31,518 nucleotides of DNA. It comes from Parvibaculum sp. Its GTDB lineage: Bacteria; Pseudomonadota; Alphaproteobacteria; Parvibaculales; Parvibaculaceae. Below are positions 15,898-22,568 of the stretch, piece by piece. The number at the start of each line of letters is the position of its first letter. The first letter of the stretch is position 1. The stretch covers positions 1 to 31,518 of the forward strand of contig JAGUWA010000340.1 in assembly GCA_020062605.1 (NCBI GenBank), written 5' to 3'. Position numbers and translations under genes: made by a program. Below the pieces are notes generated by a model. It was not told the origin of the DNA. It did no database searches and worked only from the letters and a program-made list of their open reading frames with translations.

Positions 15898-16051
15898 TTA
15901 GCCCAAAACCGCCCCACAACGCCCAATCTTTTTAATCTATATATTTCAATGCTTTAACTGAAATTCGCTTTTGTCGCCTATTGAGGTTTATGGGCGGAAT
16001 TTGATATTCAGTGTCCCCATAGTGTCCCCAAACAGACATGCGGATTAACTC

Positions 16052-17164
16052 ATGGCGGCCATCGAAAAGCGCGAGCGGAAGACCGGAACGACTTACCGCG
16101 CGATCATCCGTATCAAGGGCTTCCCTCCTCAGCAGAAGACCTTCAAGCGCCTGACGGACGCGAAGATGTGGGCCCAACAGACGGAAGCCGCCATTCGCCG
16201 GGGTGAGCTACAGGCCGTCGCCAAGATCACAGCCAACAAGACGCTGGCGGACGCCATCGACCGCTACCGCAACGAAATCATGCCCCGGAAGACAATTGGC
16301 ACCCAGCGGTCTGAGAAATCTCACCTGGCCTACTGGGAAGCCGCGCTAGGTGAATACGGCCTGACCTATATCGAGCCGGAAATGATCAGCCGGAAGCTGG
16401 CCGCGCTGGCAAAAGAAAAGCGCATGAAGAAGGGCGACAAACCCGGCCACCCTTCCGGTGGCGTGCGCAGTCTTCGCACGATCAAATATTATCAGGACAC
16501 CCTCTTCGCGGTGTTCAAATACGCCCGGCAGTGGCAGTGGACGCGGCAGAATCCCGTGGGCGAGATTGAGAAGATCACCAAGCTGCGGAATGAGCGAGTG
16601 CGCTTCCTATCAGACGAAGAGCGTGCCGCCCTTCTGAAGGCCTGCAAGGCCAGCGTGAACAAGCACCTCTATCCGATTGTCATCTTCGCCCTCTCCACCG
16701 GCGCACGCAGGGGCGAAATCCTCGGCCTGACGCTAGAAGACCTCGACCTTAAACGGGGTATGGCTGTTCTTCGGAACACCAAGAACGGTGATACCCGCTC
16801 CGTGCCCGTCGTGCACCACCTCAAAGAGCTGATGACGAGGCAGGTGAAAGCCATCAACAAGCTCTATGACGGCCTAGAGCTTCCTAAGCACGGTCGGCTG
16901 CTCTTCGCCCGCAGCGACGGCAAGGCCCCTATTGAGCTGAACCGCGCTTGGTACAACGCGCTGGAGAGAGCGAACCTCAAGGACTTCCGCTTCCATGATC
17001 TGCGGCACAGCACAGCGAGCTACCTGGCCATGAACGGAGCCAGCCAGTTGGAAATTGCGGCCGTTCTCGGCCACAAAACACTCCAAATGGTGAAGCGCTA
17101 CGCGCACCTGTCTGAAAATCACACCCGCGATGTGGTGACTAAGATGAATGAAAAGATTTTCTAG
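16052..17164 (+). CDS. tyrosine-type site-specific integrase
   Basis: A 370-residue phage/ICE integrase that should recombine the element with the tRNA-Met site. It has an N-terminal arm-binding region (KRERKTGTTYRAIIRIKG), a core-binding helical domain (about residues 65-165) and a C-terminal catalytic domain. All catalytic residues are visible: Arg219 in STGARRGEILGL, a lysine in RNTKNGDTR, His315-x-x-Arg318-His319 in HDLRHSTASY, His341 in GHKT, and the nucleophile Tyr350 in KRYAHL. The gene starts about 155 bp inside the tRNA fragment and reads into the element, the usual arrangement. The length is typical for the family. Confidence 0.93.
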   Translation: MAAIEKRERKTGTTYRAIIRIKGFPPQQKTFKRLTDAKMWAQQTEAAIRRGELQAVAKITANKTLADAIDRYRNEIMPRKTIGTQRSEKSHLAYWEAALGEYGLTYIEPEMISRKLAALAKEKRMKKGDKPGHPSGGVRSLRTIKYYQDTLFAVFKYARQWQWTRQNPVGEIEKITKLRNERVRFLSDEERAALLKACKASVNKHLYPIVIFALSTGARRGEILGLTLEDLDLKRGMAVLRNTKNGDTRSVPVVHHLKELMTRQVKAINKLYDGLELPKHGRLLFARSDGKAPIELNRAWYNALERANLKDFRFHDLRHSTASYLAMNGASQLEIAAVLGHKTLQMVKRYAHLSENHTRDVVTKMNEKIF

Positions 17165-17302
17165 AGCCGAACAGTTTTCTTACCTTTAGAGAAGAAATTT
17201 GATGGACACGAGTCCGTCCCGTCAATTCCCGTTCTGACTTCTGTGCAACCACTGTTCGCCCCGCGATCAAAGAGAAAATATGCGCCTATTTCCGAAAGAA
17301 TA

Positions 17303-17410
17303 TTGACTTTTAAGCGGCGCTTTATATCTAAGTAGGGAGTCCTTCTAAAGACACAACATAGTCATTGTACGGAAGGATTTTCTTGACTTTTTATCCACGC
17401 CACTATACAT
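17303..17410 (+). promoter_or_regulatory. tandem promoter-like sequences in the gap after the integrase, with a hairpin between
   Basis: The 306-bp gap 17165-17470 is AT-rich. It contains TTGACT-16 bp-TATCTA (17303-17330) and a second TTGACT at 17383 with TATACA or TACATA 15-17 bp later. Between them TCCTTC (17340-17345) and GAAGGA (17372-17377) can pair and are followed by TTTTCTT. A short RNA from about 17337 to 17385 is possible; nothing else was recognised in the gap. Confidence 0.35.
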
Positions 17411-17470
17411 AAACTGGCTTCTTTCCCTTTTTCTCTAAGCTTTTTCCAAAATCGAACCCCTGAGGCATCG

Positions 17471-17704
17471 ATGACGAGAAAGAATAACCGCCACCTATGG
17501 AGCGCGGAACGGCTGGTCGTGCGCGACAAGAGGGGAAATCCCCTCGCCGAATGGAACAAAGGTTCTCAAGGCAAAACCGAAAGATTTTTCTTTCCGAAGA
17601 ATATGGGATTCGGAGGAAAGGCAAAGCGCACACATCACAAGAATGGAAGAACGCACTGCCACTGGCTTTTTGCGCATGGCGGAAAAAACAAGAGTTGGCG
17701 CTAG
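17471..17704 (+). CDS. small basic protein, hypothetical
   Basis: A possible 77-residue, strongly basic protein rich in Lys, Arg, His and Gly. It has an N-terminal segment LVVRDKRGNPLAEWNKG and a C-terminal half with several His and Lys residues (HHKNGRTHCHWLFAHGGK). TGAGG lies seven bases upstream of the ATG and a promoter-like TTGACT 80 bp upstream. An overlapping reading frame from 17497 is about as long, so the coding frame is uncertain. The family is not recognised; the charge would suit nucleic-acid binding. Confidence 0.35.
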   Translation: MTRKNNRHLWSAERLVVRDKRGNPLAEWNKGSQGKTERFFFPKNMGFGGKAKRTHHKNGRTHCHWLFAHGGKNKSWR

Positions 17705-17784
17705 CAAACCAACTGTTGTCGCGCAATTAGATCGCGAGGCGAGCCTTAAGCTGCGGAGGTAAGCCGAAATTTGATTTCAATACG

Positions 17785-17818
17785 GGGCATCGGCATATCG
17801 TCGGTGCCCCATTTTTTA
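17785..17818 (+). terminator. terminator-like hairpin directly before the next gene (possible attenuator)
   Basis: GGGGCA (17785-17790) and TGCCCC (17806-17811) pair around a 15-base loop and are followed by ATTTTTTAGG. The T-run leads straight into the AGGAGA ribosome-binding site of the gene at 17831. It may end transcripts from upstream or act as an attenuator. Confidence 0.6.
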
Positions 17819-17830
17819 GGAGATACTGAA

Positions 17831-18196
17831 ATGACTGACGAACCTAACTACATTCACAAACTGCCAGACGACGTATGGCAATGGTTCAAGAGCCTAAAAG
17901 AACACGAAGCGGATATGCTCTCGCATGCTCCACTCGTTAGTACCCTAGAAAAATATGCTTATAGGGACAATGCACGACTTCGAAGAGACATAGAGGCTTT
18001 CGCGAACACTTTCACATGGCACCTCGGGATGGAGAACGATGTATCGAACGCTGTAGACATTGCTATATCGCCATTCACCTTTCCCAAATACGACGCCTTT
18101 CTGGGTGACCAAGGATATCTCGAAGACCTCGCGCAGAGCATCGGCAAGCATATCGTCAAGGCATATGAGCAGGCTAGAGAGCAGGAATACGCATAA
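17831..18196 (+). CDS. 121-residue acidic protein, hypothetical
   Basis: A 121-residue soluble, acidic, largely helical protein. Segments DVWQWFKSLKEHEADMLSH and the C-terminal EDLAQSIGKHIVKAYEQAREQEYA look like amphipathic helices, and the middle is aromatic (FTWHLGMENDVS, FTFPKYDAF). The ATG at 17831 has a good AGGAGA eight bases upstream; earlier in-frame codons overlap the terminator-like hairpin and are unlikely. It has no signal peptide or membrane helix. It sits alone between hairpins in the integration module. I do not recognise the family. Confidence 0.6.
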   Translation: MTDEPNYIHKLPDDVWQWFKSLKEHEADMLSHAPLVSTLEKYAYRDNARLRRDIEAFANTFTWHLGMENDVSNAVDIAISPFTFPKYDAFLGDQGYLEDLAQSIGKHIVKAYEQAREQEYA

Positions 18197-18327
18197 GGCA
18201 GAAATTCCTTTACTATCAATTGACTAGAAGAAATCTCTAGACTTTTTCAGCTTGCTTCATATGTTTCTAACAAGTTTCTCAGCCTTTTCCCTCTCTCGCT
18301 TTTTTCCCAAAAGAGGGATCATGAAAA

Positions 18328-18543
18328 TTGGTCAATTACGAAGAACTGCGGACGGTGAAACAACTGGCCGCTGAAGCGCCGTTCGTCACCGAAGCGAAGC
18401 TGCGCTGGTGGATTTTCCACGCGGACACAAACGGTCTCAACGCTGCCCTGATTAAAATCGGTGGGCGCGTCTACATAGACCGGGCCGAGTTCAATAAGTG
18501 GCTTGAGGCCCAGCGCCTCGCCCCCAAGGCCTCCGCCGCCTAA
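18328..18543 (+). CDS. excisionase-like helix-turn-helix protein
   Basis: A 71-residue protein with a winged helix-turn-helix of excisionase/MerR type. The segment TVKQLAAEAPFVTEAKLRWWIFHADTNG gives the helix-turn-helix, followed by a beta wing (ALIKIGGRVYIDRAEFNKWLEAQ), the pattern of phage Xis and prophage regulators. The only usable start is TTG at 18328, because a stop codon lies immediately upstream in frame; AGAGGGAT sits nine bases before it. Its place in the integrase module suggests a recombination directionality factor. It ends before a strong terminator. Confidence 0.7.
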   Translation: MVNYEELRTVKQLAAEAPFVTEAKLRWWIFHADTNGLNAALIKIGGRVYIDRAEFNKWLEAQRLAPKASAA

Positions 18544-18571
18544 CGGCACAAGAGAGAATAAGTCGAAAGCA

Positions 18572-18604
18572 GCCCCGCCCTAACCGGCGGGGCTTTTGGC
18601 TTTT
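18572..18604 (+). terminator. rho-independent terminator after the excisionase-like gene
   Basis: GCCCCGCC and GGCGGGGC form an 8-bp perfect stem with a six-base loop, followed by TTTTGGCTTTT, 28 bp after the stop. Confidence 0.88.
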
Positions 18605-18722
18605 CTACCCAGTGGGAGTCGCGCCCAGTTATCTGGATATTTTTGGATACTTTTATGGATACAAGCTGGGCGTTTTGTCAGGTTTGAACAGTGCTTGGCT
18701 TGCGGCGATTTTCTAAACTAAG

Positions 18723-18835
18723 AAGCGGACATTTAAGCGGACATTTTTAAGCGCATATTTCCTTTTTGAGATCAGAAAATGTGATGATATACTTACACTT
18801 AAGATGGTTAAAGATGCGGACATAAAAGCGGACAT
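18723..18835. repeat. two pairs of GCGGACAT repeats flanking the first fic promoter
   Basis: GCGGACAT occurs at 18725-18732, 18737-18744, 18816-18823 and 18828-18835. Within each pair the copies are exactly 12 bp apart. The upstream pair is a perfect tandem 12-mer (AAGCGGACATTT twice), with a degenerate third copy at 18749. The pairs sit on either side of the promoter and start codon. This is a good layout for operator sites of a regulator, possibly with looping. Confidence 0.7.
18766..18793 (+). promoter_or_regulatory. sigma70-like promoter of the first fic gene
   Basis: TTGAGA (18766-18771), a 16-bp spacer and TATACT (18788-18793). The predicted transcript would begin near 18800, only a few bases before the ATG at 18804, so the mRNA may be almost leaderless. 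No Shine-Dalgarno is seen. Confidence 0.5.
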
Positions 18836-20036
18836 TGGAGCGGTCGAAGATCGCGGCGAAACCATTGGTTTGATGGAGCCAATGCTCGTTTCTGACAGTT
18901 CCAAATATAAAGCCAGTCTATCTGACCTGGCGCTAGAACTCGCCGCTGAATCGGCTGCGTTTCGTAGCAGCCTCCCGGCAGGGCTATTGGCCGCCCTTGC
19001 TGATCTCGTGCGTTCTATGAATTGCTACTACAGCAACCTCATAGAGGGGCATAACACCCACCCGGTCGATATAGAAAAGGCGCTCAAAGGTGACTACAGC
19101 GCCGACACGAAGAAGCGAAACCTGCAGCTTGAGGCTAAGGCCCATATAGCTGTTCAACAGTGGATTGATGGCGGCAACGTTGGCGGAAATGCCACGGCCA
19201 CACCCACGCTGTTGGAGATACATCGACGGTTTTGTGAACTTCTCCCAGATGACATGCTCTGGGTTGAAAATCCCGACAACGGAGAGCGTTATCCGGTTGT
19301 TCCTGGTGAACTCCGAGAGCGCGACGTGCGGGTGGGGCAGCATATCTCAGTAAGTCCGGGGGCAGTGCCTCGTTTTCTCCAGCGCTTCGAAGCGGCTTAT
19401 GCTCGCCTTGGCCGCGTGGACGCCATTCTAGCGGCGGCAGCCGCTCATCATCGCTTTGTATGGATACACCCGTTTCTGGACGGCAATGGACGGGTCGCCC
19501 GCTTGATGACACACGCGATGCTTCTCAACACCTTAAACTCAGGCGCTGTTTGGTCGGTCGCGCGTGGTCTAGCCAGAAATGAGCAGGCGTATAAACATCA
19601 CCTTGCTGCTTGTGACTTGCCCCGACGCAATGACCTTGATGGTCGTGGTAGCTTGAGCGAAGAAGCACTCGTCGAGTTCACACACTTCTTCCTCAAAGTT
19701 TGTCTCGATCAAGTTAGCTTTATGCGTGAACTGATGGAGCCCAATAAACTTCGCACACGTATTTTGGTTTGGGCAGAAGAAGAGATGCGGCTGGACGCTC
19801 TTCCTGCCAAATCGGATGCCATACTTGAAGCCATACTCTTCCGGGGGGAAATACCACGGGGCGAGGTCGCAGCGCTCTTGGGAACCACCGACCGTCATGC
19901 ACGACGCCTAACGTCTGCGCTACTGACGGCCGACGTTTTGACTTCGGACGGCCCGCGAGCACCGCTCCGGCTGGCTTTCCCGGCAAAGCTCGCATCGCGC
20001 TGGATGCCGGGATTGTTTCCTGAGCAAACCGCCTAG
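18804..20036 (+). CDS. Fic-domain protein (AMP-transferase candidate, self-inhibited class)
   Basis: A 410-residue Fic protein, a family that attaches AMP (or another nucleotide part) to target proteins. The active-site motif HPFLDGNGR (His222 to Arg230) is complete. The inhibitory helix motif S-x-x-x-E-G (Ser77 to Gly82, in SNLIEGH) lies N-terminal to the Fic core, which is the class II self-inhibited arrangement. The C-terminal 100 residues look like a winged helix (AILEAILFRGEIPRGEVAALLGTTDRHARRLTSALL), as in many Fic proteins with a regulatory DNA-binding tail. No separate antitoxin gene adjoins it. The direct repeats around its promoter could be the target of its own C-terminal domain. 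A downstream ATG at 18873 is an alternative start that would move the second repeat pair out of the coding region. Confidence 0.88.
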   Translation: MVKDADIKADIGAVEDRGETIGLMEPMLVSDSSKYKASLSDLALELAAESAAFRSSLPAGLLAALADLVRSMNCYYSNLIEGHNTHPVDIEKALKGDYSADTKKRNLQLEAKAHIAVQQWIDGGNVGGNATATPTLLEIHRRFCELLPDDMLWVENPDNGERYPVVPGELRERDVRVGQHISVSPGAVPRFLQRFEAAYARLGRVDAILAAAAAHHRFVWIHPFLDGNGRVARLMTHAMLLNTLNSGAVWSVARGLARNEQAYKHHLAACDLPRRNDLDGRGSLSEEALVEFTHFFLKVCLDQVSFMRELMEPNKLRTRILVWAEEEMRLDALPAKSDAILEAILFRGEIPRGEVAALLGTTDRHARRLTSALLTADVLTSDGPRAPLRLAFPAKLASRWMPGLFPEQTA

Positions 20037-20197
20037 CCCGCACCCAATGCCTCAGATAGGTGAAATCGCAAGGCCGCTCGTCACCGCTGCCTATGAACCT
20101 GCTGCCGGTGGCGTTTCACTTTGAAGATTGCCGATTTTGTTTCTTCCAGGTGCACAAATTCATTCATTTTCAAAGTCGCAACCACCAGACGAGCGCC

Positions 20198-20308
20198 ATG
20201 TCTCGCGATCAGCAACTGCTGTTCGTGGAAGGTCTGCACGGCATGGTGACGCGCAAGCTGCGCTACTTCGATTGGCAGGAATGGCAACTGCGGCGGCGCG
20301 CGCAATAA
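20198..20308 (+). pseudogene. possible C-terminal remnant of a TraG/VirD4-type coupling protein
   Basis: The 36 codons from the ATG at 20198 read MSRDQQLLFVEGLHGMVTRK and on to LRYFDWQEWQ. This looks like the C-terminal end of type IV secretion coupling proteins, where a phrase such as xLLFVEGLxPIxxxKxRYF closes the ATPase domain. Nothing upstream in this frame resembles the rest of the protein, so it would be a leftover of a deleted transfer gene. The match is by eye and short; a small independent gene is possible. The remaining gap 20037-20197 holds nothing recognised. Confidence 0.35.
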
Positions 20309-20317
20309 GCGCGCGCC
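20295..20317. terminator. strong GC hairpin with a stop codon in its loop
   Basis: GGCGCGCGC and GCGCGCGCC form a 9-bp perfect stem around AATAA. It lies between convergent reading frames (the remnant ending at 20308 and the membrane protein ending at 20322). There is no clear T-run on either side, so it is termination-like rather than a textbook terminator. Confidence 0.4.
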
Positions 20318-20321
20318 TGCT

Positions 20322-20717
20322 TCATTTCTGCGGCCACTTTGGGTAGCGACCACCGGTGGAGACCACATAGGCCATGACGAAAACAAGTGTACCAAGCATG
20401 ATGGCAACCCAATCGCCACCCCCCATATTAGATTTGTACGGATAAAGCGCAGTCCAAACCAGCGTCATAACGAGTGCGGAGAGTGCGAAGACGCCCATGA
20501 TTTTATAACCGCGCCGCCTCAGGAAGCGCATGTATTCTTCCAAAAATTCGTTAGGGCCCATGCTCGCATAGGTGCTGTTCGGCGACTCGCGCTTGATACG
20601 TTCGTAGTTGGCGGCGGCTACCTTACTCGCGCGCTCCTCTGTTTTTCGGCGTCCCATGGACGACAGGATCGCCAAGAGCACCAAAGCCAAAAGAAAAAGA
20701 ACAATGAACAGAAGCAT
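20322..20717 (-). CDS. 131-residue membrane protein, unknown
   Basis: A protein with three predicted membrane helices: an N-terminal one (LLFIVLFLLALVLLAILSSM), then a charged cytosolic-looking stretch of about 50 residues (GRRKTEERASKVAAANYERI...), and two more helices (VFALSALVMTLVWTALY and WVAIMLGTLVFVMAYVVS). AGGGGG lies before the ATG. It is the last gene of a four-member block on this strand (21712 down to 20322). The family is not recognised. Confidence 0.6.
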   Translation of the reverse strand: MLLFIVLFLLALVLLAILSSMGRRKTEERASKVAAANYERIKRESPNSTYASMGPNEFLEEYMRFLRRRGYKIMGVFALSALVMTLVWTALYPYKSNMGGGDWVAIMLGTLVFVMAYVVSTGGRYPKWPQK

Positions 20718-20734
20718 TACTTCCCCCTACCTTC

Positions 20735-20797
20735 CTATCGGGTCACGAACACCGCTAGCACCAGCACCGCCAGAACCAGAATGATGATCAAAAGCAT
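20735..20797 (-). CDS. 20-residue hydrophobic peptide (possible small membrane protein)
   Basis: ATG at 20797 opens a 20-codon frame that is almost only Leu, Ile and Val and ends in Thr-Arg, a typical single-helix small membrane protein. AGGGGG precedes it, as for the next gene, which starts 17 bp after its stop. It is too short to judge by sequence alone; its place in the membrane/lipoprotein block is the main support. Confidence 0.35.
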   Translation of the reverse strand: MLLIIILVLAVLVLAVFVTR

Positions 20798-20850
20798 AGA
20801 AGCCCCCTGCCCGCCGCCGGTGCGGCAGAAGTTTCGGCACCAAGGTTGAG

Positions 20851-21279
20851 TTACGGGTTGCCCACGACAATCTTGAGTTTGTCGTCGGACATTTTCGCGA
20901 CGTAGATGCCGGGAATGCGTTCGAAGTAGCCCTTCCGGGTAGTCTCGCCGCTGATGATCCACTTGCCCGGCGCGACTTCCTCGGCTTTCGTCCCTGCCAA
21001 CGTCTCCGCGTCGTCCCAGTCGCGGCAACTTCTCGCAAGTTTTGCCGCACTCGACGGGTGCGTCCTCAAGCGGACGAGACCCTCTACGTATTGCGCAGCT
21101 CCGTAGCCCGGCGCCATGTACTTGGATGTGAGTTCTTCTTTCGATTGGGAGCCACAGTAAGCGGCCTTCTCAAACTCCACATAGAATCCACTTGGGGTTT
21201 GCGGCTCCCCACAACCCGCGAGCAACACGGCTCCCATCACTGACAACACCGCCGCACTGCGGCTCCACAAGTTCTTCAT
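20851..21279 (-). CDS. lipoprotein, unknown
   Basis: A 142-residue protein with a lipoprotein signal peptide: MKNLWSRSAAV, a hydrophobic stretch, then the lipobox LLAGC with the lipidated Cys at about residue 22. The mature part has two more Cys (about residues 40 and 83), a Gly-rich KYMAPGYGAAQYVEG segment, and an Ile/Val-rich C-terminal half ending DDKLKIVVGNP, likely beta-structure. The ATG at 21279 has GGGGGGAG upstream; longer in-frame extensions lack a signal peptide and are rejected. The family is not recognised. It should be anchored to the periplasmic side of a membrane. Confidence 0.65.
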   Translation of the reverse strand: MKNLWSRSAAVLSVMGAVLLAGCGEPQTPSGFYVEFEKAAYCGSQSKEELTSKYMAPGYGAAQYVEGLVRLRTHPSSAAKLARSCRDWDDAETLAGTKAEEVAPGKWIISGETTRKGYFERIPGIYVAKMSDDKLKIVVGNP

Positions 21280-21316
21280 GACTCCCCCCATTGGGCTTGC
21301 GAGAAAACGTCGGTGC

Positions 21317-21712
21317 TTACTGGGCGAGTTCTGCCTCGCACTCCATTCCGGCACGCGCGCCTTCACCGGCGTACTGAGCATTGGCTTTCCTTAATTCAGC
21401 TTCCGACATACCGGTCTTCTCCACCGCCTCCTGCACGGTTGTTGCGCCATCAATCGCCACCGTCAGCTTCACCCACGTTGAAAAATCTTCCTTGCTGAGG
21501 TTGGCCTTCATCTTGTCGAAGACACATTCACATACGGCCTCTTCGCCGCCCATCTGAGCGCACCCCGACATACTCATCTCTTTAGTGCGCGCTTCGTCAG
21601 CGGCGGTGTAGGTCGCCTGCTCTTCACCGCACGCGGCGAGTGCAAGCGTGCCAACGGCTATCGCCAGTACTTTCAAGCCCAGCGGCCTAGTGTTCATAGA
21701 TTGAGATTTCAT
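21317..21712 (-). CDS. lipoprotein, unknown
   Basis: A 131-residue protein with a lipobox: hydrophobic VLAIAVGTLALAAC with the lipidated Cys at about residue 28. The mature part contains four further Cys (SGCAQMGGEEAVCECVF and MECEAEL), which could form two disulfides. It also has helical segments (VQEAVEKTGMSEAELRKANAQYAGEG) like a small helical periplasmic domain. A second ATG at 21697 would shorten the N-terminus by five residues. It is the first gene of the block, 37 bp upstream of the next lipoprotein gene, so the two are probably co-transcribed. I do not recognise the family. Confidence 0.65.
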   Translation of the reverse strand: MKSQSMNTRPLGLKVLAIAVGTLALAACGEEQATYTAADEARTKEMSMSGCAQMGGEEAVCECVFDKMKANLSKEDFSTWVKLTVAIDGATTVQEAVEKTGMSEAELRKANAQYAGEGARAGMECEAELAQ

Positions 21713-21765
21713 CCGTAGACCTATCGGTAGTGTGTTCGGTGGAACACGGAACGTTGAAGAATGGA

Positions 21766-21790
21766 GTTACAGAATCCCCAATTCGGTCAC
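21766..21790 (+). repeat. left 25-bp inverted repeat flanking the lone recombinase
   Basis: Begins GTTAC, contains GAATCCCCAATT (21772-21783) and ends GTCAC. It matches the reverse complement of 22454-22478 at 21 of 25 positions. The outer GTnAC/GTCAC arms and a 15-base centre are shared, with the centre in the opposite orientation in the other copy. Confidence 0.72.
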
Positions 21791-21828
21791 TGCACCCACG
21801 CGAACCTGTTAGGCTGGATTGATATGAA

Positions 21829-22440
21829 ATGCCGCATAAGGGAGAGACCGAGTTCAACAACGATCAACACAAGCAATGGAGCCTGTACGACCAGTCCGGC
21901 CACCGAAAATATCTGACAGCCAAGGAGCGCCGCGCCTTCATGGCGGCCGCCGCCGAGCGCCCCGCAGACGTGCACGCACTCTGCTGGCTTATCGCCGAAA
22001 CCGGCTGCCGCCTTACGGAAGCATTGGAGTTGACCGCAGGCCGGATCGACCCCAGCCGGGGCGTCGTGATTTTCGAGAGCTTGAAGAAACGCCGCAAAGG
22101 CATCTACCGGGCGGTGCCGGTGCGCAAGGAATTGATTGCCGCGCTTGATGGCATCGCCCAGGGCGACACCAGCCCTCTATGGAGCTGGTGCCGCATGACC
22201 GCCTACCGCCGCATCACCGAAACGATGGAGCTTGCGAAGGTCTCAGGCCCCCACGCCAATGCGCGCGGCCTTAGGCACAGCTTTGCCATCGCCGCGCTGG
22301 AAGCTAGCGTCCCGCTTAATCTCGTGCAGCGTTGGCTAGGCCATGCGGACATGGCGACAACAGCGATTTACGCCGATGCGATTGGTACGGAAGAACGCAA
22401 ATTGGCCAGCCGACTCTGGAAGGCGGAAATGGGAAAATAG
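21829..22440 (+). CDS. short tyrosine recombinase (catalytic domain only)
   Basis: A 203-residue protein made almost only of a tyrosine-recombinase catalytic domain, with no N-terminal core-binding domain (family members are usually 300 residues or more). Arg61 in AETGCRLTEALEL, Lys86/Lys87, Arg149-His150 in ARGLRHSFA, His172 in LGHADM and the nucleophile Tyr181 are visible. The usual His of H-x-x-R is replaced by Arg146, a change tolerated in some members. Small proteins of this kind act as fimbrial-type invertases or plasmid recombinases. The gene fits almost exactly between two inverted 25-bp repeats, its likely sites. No strong Shine-Dalgarno is seen. Confidence 0.85.
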   Translation: MPHKGETEFNNDQHKQWSLYDQSGHRKYLTAKERRAFMAAAAERPADVHALCWLIAETGCRLTEALELTAGRIDPSRGVVIFESLKKRRKGIYRAVPVRKELIAALDGIAQGDTSPLWSWCRMTAYRRITETMELAKVSGPHANARGLRHSFAIAALEASVPLNLVQRWLGHADMATTAIYADAIGTEERKLASRLWKAEMGK

Positions 22441-22453
22441 GGGGTTGATTTGT

Positions 22454-22478
22454 GTGACAAAATTGGGGATTCGGTCAC
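22454..22478 (-). repeat. right 25-bp inverted repeat flanking the lone recombinase
   Basis: Contains AATTGGGGATTC (22461-22472), the exact reverse complement of the left core, between GTGAC and GTCAC arms. The arms here extend to a perfect GTGTGAC/GTCACAC pair (22452-22480). Confidence 0.72.
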
Positions 22479-22504
22479 ACCGCGACACTAGCACTTTGCC
22501 AAAC

Positions 22505-22535
22505 AAAAGAAAAAAGCCGCCCGCAAGGCGCGGCT
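22505..22535 (-). terminator. rho-independent terminator for the relaxase transcript
   Basis: On the reverse strand AGCCGC and GCGGCT pair, with an inner CC/GG extension, and are followed by TTTTTCTTTTG. It lies 34 bp after the relaxase stop. Confidence 0.75.
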
Positions 22536-22568
22536 TCAGTTGTCGATCAACTTTCCAAACCCGTCGTT

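Noticed and set aside
15847..15925. A complete functional tRNA-Met
   Set aside because: The bases upstream of the anticodon arm cannot pair with the acceptor 3' strand and contain no D-arm; only the 3' half is present.
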